The translations under genes and the position numbers were made by a program. The notes beneath the pieces were generated by a model that saw only the letters and a program-made list of their open reading frames with translations, was not told where the DNA came from and did no database searches. DNA of 62,000 nucleotides from Symbiodinium natans (Eukaryota > Sar > Dinophyceae > Suessiales > Symbiodiniaceae). The stretch is taken from NCBI GenBank assembly GCA_905221605.1, contig CAJNDS010002386.1:1-62000 (forward strand). The letters are read 5' to 3'. Below, in pieces: positions 21,200-31,530 of this stretch (its first letter is position 1; every line of letters begins with the position of its first letter).

Positions 21200-21860
21200 C
21201 TGAGATCTTCCTTGTCAAACCCTACCGTACTGAGGTTCTTTCGGCGGGTCCCCCGATAAATTGATAAATGGCATGCCCACACGGCATGAGCGCACGTTCA
21301 TGCTGGGTACCCTGAAGCTGAAGCGTGAAGCTGAGGTTAAACCCCGACACAACCATCGTCTCTGTCTCAGCTGGCCGTCCTTCAGCTTGTCATCCTGGAC
21401 TCTGTGGAAGTCCACTCTCCAGCAGCGCCACACCTCACTTCAAGCTTGGCGACAATCAACTCTGCCACTAAACTTGCTAAACTTTGCTAACATTCCGATC
21501 CTCTGCTCTGGGACTCTGGGCTTTGCACCGTCTGGTCGCCATTCGGTGTCACGCGCATGGCAAAATGGTTGCAGACAAGTGGTATCTCCCTTCCGATCCT
21601 GGGACTGGATCACCAGAAAAAACTGCACATCGCATGCCCGGCATGCTGCATGGTGCTGCTAAAGGGGGACGAGGCTCTTTCCAAGCGACAGCGGCGGGGT
21701 CGCCAATGAATGCTTGTCCTCCTGTAGTAGCGGCGGCAAGGGAAGAATGGTTTTGTGGTTGAGGTTCACGTGCTACTTTGAAACTTTAAGTGCGCTGCTT
21801 CTAAATTGCAATTTAAAACAACCCAACTCTGTCTGAGAGCGACGCAGGTCGCCAGAACTT
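21200..21860. other. Stretch with no recognisable gene
   Basis: No exon with convincing composition or paired splice sites on either strand. Confidence 0.3.
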
Positions 21861-22124
21861 TGTTCAAGAGCAGGCTGCTTTTTTCAGACTGGACCCCCTC
21901 CGAATTCGCAGGAGTTGAGCTCCAATCGCTTTGCCAAGTTCACAGCGCAACAACCCGAAGACTCCAAGACTTCCACACAATACCAAATGAACTCCCTGAC
22001 GGAACTCACACCACGACAAGATCTGCACCACAACTGGGCATCCAGCCCACATTCCGGAGACTGAGCCCAGGTTCAGCGCTGCAAGCTTTGCCAGAGCGTC
22101 CCTTAGATCGACCCCCCCCCCCCG

Positions 22125-22240
22125 CCCATGGATGAGCCTAGGTTTACTCACTCGGGAGGTGCGGGCACTTGCGGCCAGTGCATCTTCAGTCCGCTTCAGA
22201 ATTCTGAGTTTGGCAAGCTTGCTCCTGGTTAAAGAATTGC
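22125..22240 (-). CDS. Possible isolated exon
   Basis: The minus strand reads 'NSLTRSKLAKLRILKRTED' followed by 'ALAASARTSR', a basic amphipathic helix with plausible heptads. No family. It may be an upstream exon of the gene at 20-21 kb. Confidence 0.25.
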
Positions 22241-22841
22241 GCTTCCACACTAATTGATGTATTCTCTCAGGCCAAGCAGCTTCCAGCCTTGGGGTTCCCA
22301 GCTGATCTTGAGCCCAAGGGCCAAAGACTCCAGTCATGCCAGCGCTGCAAAGAGCCCCGAAACTCTCCTCCACCAGCTGCACCATGCTGCACCCTCTCCT
22401 CGAGACCCTAAGCACACTCTGCGACGCTACGACACTAGGAGTCACTGCATGTTTTCAGGCTCTGAAATGCTCTGAACATCACTTCAGGATGTGGAAGCCA
22501 GGCCCTCGTGTTCTTCTACTCTGCACAGCTCTTCGCACATCAGGCAAGCTGCCTTTTTGAATCCATGTACGACGATGGTTGGCAGGCGTTTTGCTACTGT
22601 ACCGGGCATCGATTGCCGCGAAGTTTAGGTCGAACTGAATACGCCCTGAAGGCAGGCGTTCTGGCAGCAGTGACACGAAGCTTTAGACGCCCGAAGAAAG
22701 CTACCCATGCCAGTGACCAAACTGGGGTGCTAGTTGGACGCTGAGGTCACAGGTCTACATATTATGTAGGAGTCAAAGTCAAGGTGTGATTAGAGCTAGC
22801 TCAAGGTTCTGAACAGCTGGTACTCGTGTTCAAGGCTGCCT

Positions 22842-23660
22842 CAGACAACGAGAAGCTGTCCGCAAGGAGGCCGGTTGCGCTTGGCCTCAAGCCTCAAGCC
22901 TGAACAAGCGGACGGGCTCCATAAAAAACACAAGAGGGCGCGCATCCGCTTCCAGCCAGCAGCCCATGCTGGGGAAGCACGATGGAGCACGACCCTCCGT
23001 GTTTCATGACAACATGACAACAGGCTCGTGTCATGCGTACATGGGAGTTAATTATGATTAATCCAATCTGATGTGAAGCCACAGCTGTTTCAGATCCAAG
23101 GTGCAACAGCAAACTGAGGTTTCGCTCTGTCATTGTCGGACGTTGTGTTAGCCAATGGGTTTCTTCTCTGCAGTGAACAGGGCGTTTACATCTGAAACAG
23201 CCGTGGCACGAAGGCAAAAAAAGTGATTCGCTCACTCTCCGTCTCTCCGTGGTCCGTGCTCCCGTCCATTAACCCACAATCCCATGGCATCTGCAGTAAG
23301 CTGAGATAATAGTGAGACACTCTCCATCAGTGCGTGTGATATGTTTCAACAGGCTTGGCGTTGCTGCTCACGAGACGCTTCGCTTGGACTCCTGCAAACT
23401 CCAAAGCAACGAATATCTCGACGTTGTGGTACAGTGAAGAACTAGAGGCTGCTAGACCCAGAAGGAACTGGCAGGACTGGAAAGATGCCAGAGGGCCAAG
23501 ATCTTGCTGTGAAGGAGTTCATTACAGCTTGAAGAATTAAGGGCTATTGACTGATAAGGCATGTTTGGTTGAGGAAGCGCCAGTCCTCGTCGCCTGAAGC
23601 CTTGGCAGCAGCTTTCTCTGCCAATGCTTTCGCCTTCTCCGGCCCCTGGACAGACGAGCT
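22842..23660. repeat. Duplicated segment, copy A (pairs with 30640-31530)
   Basis: Diverged direct duplicate of 30640-31530, about 7.8-7.9 kb away in the same orientation. Matching anchors: 'GCCGGTTG...TGGCCTCAAGCC' with a Lys-rich A tract and 'CACG(A/C)CCC' following; 'AACAGCCGTGGCA' with 'GTGATTC(G/T)CTCACTCT'; 'GCTTGGACTCCTGC' versus 'ACTTGGACTCCTGC'; and the terminal coding exon 'CCTCGTCGCC...GCCTTGGCAGCAGCTTTCTCTGCCA'. It covers a gene's last exon and its 3' flank. Confidence 0.8.
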
Positions 23661-26600
23661 TCCAACCCTGAAAGGACTACTAGACATGATCATCATGTCG
23701 CTTATTGCTTGCCCTCAGCTACACCTCGCGCAAAATAGGTCATGTGAGAATGTCTCAGAACTCAACTCACAATCGCACAGGCTCCAATCGAAATCGGCAG
23801 TGAAGAGGCTCGGGCTACTGGCACGCTTTTCACAGCTGCCCAGGAGTCCGCTGTAGAAATGCCTGCAAAGTCGCTCGCGCTCGAGGTGCTTGAACGTTTG
23901 AGAAGAGAACTAGAAGCGTGGCTTTGACTCAAACTCTGACACGAAGAAACGGGCGGTGAAATTGTCTGACAGTCGAAGATTTTCGGGGCGTAAGAAATAA
24001 AGTCAACCCGCCACATTTAGCACATTACCACGTAATGCCACAAAAAAAAGAACTCACTCGAACACCCGGTAAGGCACTATAAGTCCAGGCCGAGCCACAG
24101 AGGGTGCCTGCCGCTCAGCCGCAAGCCCAGCGGCCTTCGGGAGCAGGGGACAAACGCCAACCACTGGCCAACCGCACAAATACAGAGCGCGGAGTTTTCG
24201 TGGAAATGCCATTCTTGCATTTCTCCTAATTCCACTCTACAAACGTTTCTGATCTACTCCAAGCTTAGCAAACTCTTGGCGGCATCAGTTGCAACAAGAA
24301 AGAGGAAAACGTCCGCGGGAAAATCTCCGAAACCGTTTTAAAACCTGAACTTTCTGTTCTCTGAACTTCTTTTGAGGATCTTGAAGCGAAGCTGGGGTGT
24401 TTTCTGACTGATCCAACATGGACACCCTGCTTCACCCATCTGCGATTGCATCTTACATATATGAGTATGTCGAAGTTGTGCAAAGAGGCACCTTACCATG
24501 GTCAGCACAACTTCTACACGGATGTCCTCAACAGTTCAACACCCCAGCTTCGGGCTAAGAGGCTTCCAGCGTGACGCACAGTCATGGAAACTTCGTGTGT
24601 TCCGCCCATCGCCGCCCTGCGCCTGCTGGGCATATTGCTCTTGCATGGCTCGCTGCTGTTGGGCGAAAGCCTCAGTCTCCAAAATCTAAAGATCTTATTC
24701 TTAGATTCTTGAAGAGCATCGCTTTGCACAGTGATCCTGCAGTGATTCTTTCCGCTGTGCACAATTGGAATTAGTCCAAGTTTATGCTCACCAAGCAGAG
24801 CCCCTCTCCTGAGACGATTTTTTGGCGTTTCTCACTCCAAAGGCAGGCAATTGCTGGGCAACATAGACTTGTCAGACTGGTTCTAGACTCGATGTGTGGA
24901 CCCGTCTCTGGGCTTCACGCCTCCTTTTGCCTCGCCAGCTCGCGCTGCATCTCAGCCTGCACATTTGACATGTCAGGTACAGGGCTAATCCCAACGGGAC
25001 ATGCTTTCACTGCAAGCAAAACAAGCTTGATGGAGCTGTGCCGGCCTGCTTCTCGGCTGCCCTTTTCTTGTGCTCGTACCTTCCCGGACCGGCTTATCCG
25101 AACGCACACGTCTCAAATGGCGGAAATCTGGTTACATGATGTTAAATGTCTGTGAGGTCGGCAGGGCTCTGAGGCAAGCACTGGGTCCTCGCAAAGTCGT
25201 CTGCGACGCGCTTCTGCTCATACTCCAGCGTCGCTTGCGCGGCCTCCAGGTCAAACAACACCACAGTATGCTGTGCCCATCTGTGGCACTGATGAACCCT
25301 TCTGTTAAAGTGGAAAAGTCCCTGCTTACCATCGCCTGCTGGTCCAACACGGCCTTCCTCTCAAAGGCCGCCTGCTGAAGTCCCATGAGCTGATAGTTGG
25401 CCTCCGGGAGCATCGGGAGCAAGTGCACTCCCTGCTTTATGGCTTCCTTGTGGCTTTGCTGCCAACGGTGGGTGTCATCTACTGGCAGCAGCAACACTGT
25501 TGTGCTGCTTCCTTTCGTGGGCCGATACTCCCAACTTTGCAGGACGGCCTGCTGGTCGACGCTCATCTCCTGAGCCTTCAACTGCTGATCCACCTGGCGT
25601 TCAACTGTCATCCAGCTGTCATCCTACTCACTGTTCGACTGCCAACAGACACCACTTGCGACAAAGATCGGCTGGGTACGGGGTACGGTCCACACACTAA
25701 AATCTTGCTGAGGCCCAGCCTGCAAGAAATACTGCTCCTTTTTCATCTCTGCTTCCTGCGCCCCCCCCCCCCCCCCCCTCCCCTCCCTTCCCCCACATCA
25801 CATGCAGTCCAGGAAGAGACGCCAACTTTGCACCCACATGACTTCCCACAAGCAGAATGTGCCTGAAGACATGCAGTCTTACAATGTCTTATGCTTCTCG
25901 ATGCCCCCCCGAGACTTGAAGCCTGTCGGAGGGCTTGCTTTTTGACCTCGTTCTGCTGCTCAATCATCTTGATGCCCTAGCCGGAGCTGGAGTCAGAACC
26001 AACAGCTCAAATTTTTAGGACGAGCATGAACTGGCCTGGTCTAGCTGAGCATCCAGGCTTTTCTCATAGGCATGCTTCTGCTGCTCCACAGCCTGCGGAT
26101 CCGGGATCCTGAGCATTGCAAGGATAGATAAGGTGAGGGCCAGCACCTGGATCTGTGACTCGCTGGGTGCAGTGCCCCTCAGTAAGTCTTGGCGGCTGCA
26201 CTGGCGGCCCGGACCTAAAGTCATGGCAGAAACATCAATGTGCTGATTGGAGTCATGCCAGCTTCAAGCACTTGCCACTTGCAGACCGGTGCCAGTACAA
26301 AATCATTTCGCTCCGGGGACTTCGACTTGATGGTGATTTCGATTCGGGCTGATTCTGGGGCTTAAGAGGGCTTCCGACGGCTCAAGATGGGTTCACGGGG
26401 TTTGTCGTGGTGAAGAGGCTTCCAAGCGCGTCTCCTGAGACTGGCTGGTTCATTGAGGTCGTACAGATACCCCAGATGTGCCTTGGCCGTCTCAGCCCCT
26501 GTGGCCTATGGCAAGCGCCGTTTATGTCTTCTTATGTTGCTGTACTCATACTCGACCAGACAGCAGGCGGGCGGCCGTGCCAAGGAATGTGTCAGGCGGA

Positions 26601-27146
26601 CAACAGCTTTGCCGGGGCTGCGTCTTTAATTTGTTCAATAAGCACTTGGATTCTGAGGCTCCATCCAGGCTTTGGTCTGGTCGTTGCGGCTGGATGGTTG
26701 CAGCATTGTGTGTTTATGAAGCTTTGTGGGAGACTTGGATCATGCTCGGCTTTTTGAGCTTGTTGAGCCCGGGCAATGGGCTGTCCAAATCTTCACCCAA
26801 ATTCCTGCGTTGCTGTTGCCAGCAAATCCCACTGCTCACGTCGTCAGGAAGAGGCAGTCGCGCGTGTGAATTCAGCTGCCTTTCGATTGGTCAACTTGGG
26901 CGCGGACGCCTGAGGCTGCGCAGAGGGGGCGGCCATCGGCTGCGCAGAGGGCATGGCCATGGGCTGTGCAGCGGGCATGGCCATGGGCTGCGCAGAGGGC
27001 ATAGCCATGGGCTGCGCCGAAGGCATCGCCATGGGCTGTGCGGAGGGCTGCGAGGGCACAGCCATGGGCTGCGCAGAGGGCACGGCCATTGCAGGCAGCC
27101 GGCCTGTCTGCTGCCTTGGGCACCACTGTGACAATTGCCATGCCAA
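23570..27146 (-). CDS. Gln/Glu-rich coiled-coil protein with octapeptide-repeat leader
   Basis: A string of small minus exons carries one compositional theme. Leader (about 26870-27146): tandem 'MAMPSAQP' octapeptides, then 'APKLTNRKAAEF'. Coil exons: 'EQQKHAYEKSLDAQLDQ' (about 26040), 'MIEQQNEVKKQALRQAS' (about 25930), 'MTVERQVDQQLKAQEMSVDQ' (to 25611), 'NYQLMGLQQAAFERKAVLDQ' (about 25360), 'LEAAQATLEYEQKRVADDFA' (about 25200), 'VQAEMQRELARQKEA' (about 24940), 'AFAQQQRAMQEQYAQQAQ' (about 24640). The last exon (about 23580-23640) reads 'EKAKALAEKAAAKASGDED'. Heptads of Q/E/A/L indicate long coiled coils; such proteins are usually cytoskeletal or flagellar in protists, but nothing fixes a role. 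The last exon is shared with the THF1-like gene. Confidence 0.62.
25761..25778. repeat. Poly-C run (18)
   Basis: Eighteen C in a row followed by TCCCCTCCC, in an intron of the coiled-coil gene. Confidence 0.95.
26921..27092 (-). repeat. 24-bp coding repeat (MA[M/V]PSAQP)
   Basis: About seven tandem copies of a 24-base unit (plus strand GCGCAGAGGGCATGGCCATGG followed by GCT), with substitutions that mostly keep the octapeptide Met-Ala-Met/Val-Pro-Ser/Ala-Ala-Gln-Pro in the minus frame. One copy carries an extra Ser-Gln-Pro. It forms the leader of the coiled-coil gene. Confidence 0.9.
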
Positions 27147-27149
27147 GGA

Positions 27150-27540
27150 CCAACATTATGCGGGCAGCTTAGCAGTCAAGGAGCGGTGAACTTCAGGCTA
27201 CGACTGAAACTGTGCCAGCTTTCAATGAAGCTAGCAGCTAGCATGCTTGAGTCATTATCGGGGGGGGGGGGGGGGGCGATAAGGAGTGGCAGCATTGATG
27301 CGATCGCCACACGCTAGCAGCTAGCAGGTGGACTTGCAGCTGCGGTACTTAGCAGGCGACGATGTTTGTGGCGGTGCTGCGGTCACTGTGATGGCCGGCA
27401 CTCCGTATGGCTGCCTTTCAGACTCGGAAATCGGAGATTGACACTTGCAAGTTCGGATGGCTGACTAGGATTTCAGTACTGCTTGGCGCAATGAGTCTCT
27501 CCATTCCTGCATCCAAGCCCTTGGTGGATTAGAAATTCAA
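27150..27540. other. Noncoding stretch with a 17-G run
   Basis: Holds a run of 17 G (27260-27276), flanked by 'AAGCTAGCAGCTAGCATGC' and 'GCTAGCAGCTAGCAGG', so the G run sits between two copies of GCTAGCAGCTAGCA. No gene seen. Confidence 0.5.
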
Positions 27541-28155
27541 AGGCGGCACTCTTGAGTGCCAGGCGCAGTTGCCGGGTAGGCAGATGGCATGTAGGAGGTA
27601 CTCGGGCACCTCAAAACGCTTTGTGCTCTCCAACCCCACCGGAAGCCAGCTACACAACACGCCGATGGAAAATGCTACACCCTCTTGCTTGCAACGGCGC
27701 CGCCATCAGGATGAACCCTGATTCTCATGAATTCTGATGAACCTCATGCGCTCGGAAGTCCCTCATGCCACTCAGCACCAGGCGGGGACCCGGCCGCCTG
27801 GTAGTTGATTGGCTGGCCCCTGTCGTGGTGTGACACTGCCGCTCACACGCTGCCAGGGTCACAAGCCCACAATTGCTAGTAACTGCTAGTATCCCCCAAA
27901 AGAGCAGCACGCTTGAGTGCCAGGCGCCGTTGTCGGGTAGGCAGATGGCTTGTAGGAGGTACTCGGGCACCTCGAAACGTGTTGCATCTCTTCTACACTG
28001 GGAGCTTTACCACCCTCTTGCTTCCGCCATGAAAAAAACATGCTGATGAACCTCCTGCGCTCCGACAGCCCTCGTGCCCCTCAGCACCAGGCGGGGACCC
28101 TGCCGCCTGGTAGTTGATTGGCTGGCCCCTGTCGTGGTGCGACATTGCCGCTCAG
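27540..28155. repeat. Two-copy direct duplication
   Basis: Two blocks repeat in the same order. Block 1: 27544-27620 and about 27903-27985 ('CTTGAGTGCCAGGCGC', 'GTAGGAGGTACTCGGGCACC'). Block 2: about 27735-27840 and 28043-28150 ('GTAGTTGATTGGCTGGCCCC'). Identity by eye is about 90 percent. Spacing differs by about 50 bases between blocks, so an indel separates the copies. Block 2 contains an inverted repeat ACCAGGCGG...CCGCCTGGT. No coding function seen. Confidence 0.88.
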
Positions 28156-28159
28156 TGCT

Positions 28160-28870
28160 GTCGTGCCTCCCTCAACCTTCCTACATAGCAGCACCTAATC
28201 ACACTGCGATACTGTGCACAACTGACGGTCTGCAGACCATACCTACGAGACTTCCCTTTCCGGATGAACTGGTTGGGGGCTTATATGTGTTGGCCCTGCT
28301 CCACAATGGCACTGAGCAACATGTGACTTTAGCTTTCCTGCGTCTGCGATGCGCACGCTACAGCCCGCGTTGGGCCGGCCCGGCTAGGCGCCGGGTGCAA
28401 GCGTTTACAGGTATTACCTATTGGCAGCTTCTTATTATGTTTCCTCAGAAGCCCTGACTGCGGGTTAAGACCCGGGTGCAACCCTTTTGCAAGGACCAAC
28501 CATGCCAGCACTGCGCAGTGGTGGACACCGCAGTGCAGGGGGCCGCCTTGAGCGCTAGCTGATCACAGCAGGATTCATCGGGAAACGCTCTCAGCCACAC
28601 AGACCGACTACGCAAGTAGCCGACACCGCCAAACACCAAACTCTGCCAAACATACAGACCACGTGATGCAGTGATGCTTGCCACTCGTTGAGTCCGGTAC
28701 CTTCCACTCTCAAGATCATAAACGTAGCTCTGAGATCGCCGCTGTGTATGAGGCGGGAAGGGGAGACGCTGCATATTGGACCGCCGGACTGCTCGTGATG
28801 GGATAGTTCGGATAGCTTGTGGTGACCGTCCTGAGTCTCTGCGTGGTTGCCATGGATGAGCAGTGCAAAT
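28160..28870. other. Stretch with no clear gene
   Basis: A plus-strand open frame (28074-28457) starts inside the duplication and has no domain similarity. At 28373-28415 is a motif 'GGGCCGGCCCGGCT', then 'GCAAGCGTTTACA', that recurs near 36900. Confidence 0.4.
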
Positions 28871-29109
28871 GCTTACTACCCACCTTGACTGAAAGTCCTA
28901 CGCCGCACAAGGATGATCCTTGGGACACAGTTTGACCTCACAAGAATCGGTATATCACACCAAAGATGTCCATGCCCCAGACTTTTGAAACGGAAGATGT
29001 GCTGCTTGGACTCGTGTAAGGGTTTGTGCTGTTGCATTGCGCCGCTGAAAATGGAACTGACGTTGTCATCGTTGAAGCCGCCGTCGCACCCGTAGTGGCC
29101 TGCAGGCAG

Positions 29110-29168
29110 AGCTTTGGCAAAGCGTTCGCAAAGAGTTGGCAAAGCGTTTGCAAAGCTGTGGCAAAGCC
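29110..29168. repeat. Short GGCAAAGCGTTTGCAAAG-type repeat
   Basis: Four to five overlapping imperfect copies of the 12-15 base unit (T/G)GCAAAG(C/A)GTT in about 60 bases. It lies in a minus frame that stays open ('FANALPTLCERFAKALPAG'), so it may be part of an exon of the zinc-ribbon gene. Confidence 0.6.
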
Positions 29169-29489
29169 TGAATCCTCGCAATCCACGGGACACACTGGTG
29201 CTGAGTCAAGATGAGGGTCGCGCGGGAGCCTTCGCGGCAAGGAGCTGCGAGTACTCCTGAGGACGGAATCAGGCAGGGTCATATAGAGTCTATGGAGGGC
29301 ACCCCTTTCTCAAGTGAATGAAAACTGAGATGGAAGAACATTGCTTGATGTTGATTGCATGTGCATGGATTGAGTGCGTTTGCCACAGATGTCAGCTGTC
29401 ATCCGCAAGACTCCTCCGGAGAGATCACTCTGTAGTCTCCCGCCTCCTTGGGACTGCATTCATTTCCGCAACAGCTCTGCTCTCCGCTT

Positions 29490-30091
29490 GCTGTCTCCTA
29501 CCCCAGTGAATTCTGAATTCTGAGAGGGGCACGCTCCCACCTCGGGTGGTCTCAGCTACGTGTTGCTGTCTCAAAGTCGCAAGAGTGTCTGGGTCAACTC
29601 TGAAGGCGCGGCCAGCCACGGCTGTCGTGGCCAATGCAGCCATCTGCCCCTGAAAACTGGAAGTGAGGCAACAGCTCCAACACTGCCTCCGAACGCTTTC
29701 GAATACAAAACCAGACAAACCAGGACCTGGTCTCTGCTTTACCGACACCTTTTTTCCCATTTGAACTTCCCGAAAAGTAGATGTGACAGCTTCTCCCAAA
29801 CATCGTAGTCAGGCGGATCCCCAACGTGACAGGCGCAGACCCTATCCATAAAACAAGCAAGCCGACTCTTTGTTCCTGGGGAGGCCCTTGAAAGGTCTCG
29901 GAAGGGCCCCTAGCATGGCTTGGGCCGGCATGATTGCCGAGGTTTACAAACAAACCCAAATCAGCTGGTTGGGGGTATGGTAAGCTTGGTCAACAAGAAC
30001 CCCCACACCCCACCTCGCGCTTGCGACCACATTTCCTACAGAACAGCGCGTCGTCCGCATACACGTTGCCGCAACCCGGGCAGGTGCTCAT
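29490..30091 (-). CDS. Zinc-ribbon N-terminus protein, rest unidentified
   Basis: Exon 1 (30014-30091) starts at ATG 30091. After M-S-T-C-P-G it reads 'CGNVYADDALFCRKCG', then R-K-R-E: two CxxC knuckles (C4, C7, C19, C22) of a short zinc ribbon. The donor is GAG|GTGGGG. Zinc ribbons of this type often open larger signalling or channel proteins in dinoflagellates (general knowledge of the lineage, not shown here). A downstream exon at about 29500-29660 reads 'MAALATTAVAGRAFRVDP', 'LATLRQQHVAETTRGGSV', protein-like but of unknown family. The gene may extend to about 28.9 kb. Only exon 1 can be named. Confidence 0.58.
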
Positions 30092-30639
30092 CCCGGCCTT
30101 CGGGGATCTTTGGTGGCTGGGCACTGGTCATGCGTGCTGAATGACAGTGGAGCTCGGACGTCACAAAAGAAAAATATCCCCTGGCCTGCGGACCTTCCTC
30201 CCAGCGCTGGCTCGGGCGGGTGGGTTTCAGCGGATTTGCGCTGCGTGCAAGCGCACGGAGCCTTGAAGGATGCGGCGGGAAATCAGCGACCTGAACATTT
30301 TCTCAACATCCTCCTTGCGTGCATGCGACCTATTCTACCCCGGCTCACGTCATGGGCGGGTGCATTTCAAATGGGCCCATTACGTCGCCTGAAGAAACAC
30401 AACCGGAGCGCCAGATCCTTGATTATTCCACAGAGGCTACGAACAAACACCAGTAAAACACCTCGAGCACTCAGTCGAGCAAGCTCCTTTTCCATCCACG
30501 TACACTTGTTTACGTCTGTGCAGGGGCATCTATTGCCGCGCAGTATTGATCCAAAAGATCACAGAAATGATCACAGGCAGCTGTGGCAAGCGCGTCTTGG
30601 GATCTTGTGGGATCTTGTGGGATCTTGGCTGGACAAGTG

Positions 30640-31530
30640 GTCCAAAGCTGCCTCAGGCAACAAGAAGCCGACCTAATGGCGGCCGGTTGTGGCCTCAAGC
30701 CCCAGGTCTGAGCAAACCGAAATCGTGCGAAAAAGACACAGGGGGCACGCGCTCCCAGGCTGCGTTTGAAAGACTAGCAACCCAGGCTGGAGACGCACGA
30801 CCCCCTTGTGTTTCAAGAAACCAGGCATGTGCCATGCGAAAATGTGACGTGTCTACTTAACCTTGATTATAGTATGCCACAGCTGTTGCAGATCGAAGCC
30901 TCAAGACAAAAACTGCACAAGCAAACCTGCTACATGACTTGTCGGAGCTTCTATTTGTAGCTGCCCTTCACAGTTCGAACAGTGTTCGAACAGCCGTGGC
31001 ATGAGTCGGAAGGTGATTCTCTCACTCTTCCTCTCACCAGCTTGACATTCCGTGAACCCAACGACCCTCCACACCTCATCGCTTCAACAACCACATGCTT
31101 GTCGAGTATGCCGCAAATCTAGGATGGCAACGAACTCCCTGAAGACTTTCCACAGGTGTCTTAAACCAGTTTGGTCCACTTGGCGTCGTCTGCTCGTGAG
31201 CCGCTTCACTTGGACTCCTGCTTCCACTTCATTGGAGACTGAAATGAAGAGTTGTCTCAGGGTGGGAAGGCCTTAAGGACACATGCTGAAGCACGGGGAA
31301 GAAGTAGCGCATTTGGAAACAATACAAGCAATAAACACCACTTGAACCGACTGTGCATTGCTTCAAGACATGCAGCTTGAAAGCCGTGCTTTTAGAGGTG
31401 CGTACCTTTGAGGAGGCAGCCGCAGGGAAGGGAACAAGCTAAACACAGAAATGTCCCGTCCTCGTCGCCGGAGGCCTTGGCAGCAGCTTTCTCTGCCAGT
31501 GCTTTTGCTTTCTGCTCCAGCCTCAGAAGA
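30640..31530. repeat. Duplicated segment, copy B (pairs with 22842-23660)
   Basis: Partner of copy A; covers the last exon of the THF1-like gene and about 800 bases of its 3' flank. At 30595-30632 it opens with a short tandem 'GGGATCTTGTGGGATCTTGT'. Divergence is substantial (indels throughout), so the duplication is not recent. Confidence 0.8.

Noticed and set aside
28373-28415. tRNA or 5S-like gene at the GGGCCGGCCCGGCT motif
   Set aside because: No cloverleaf with a T-loop GTTCRANNC and anticodon stem could be drawn.
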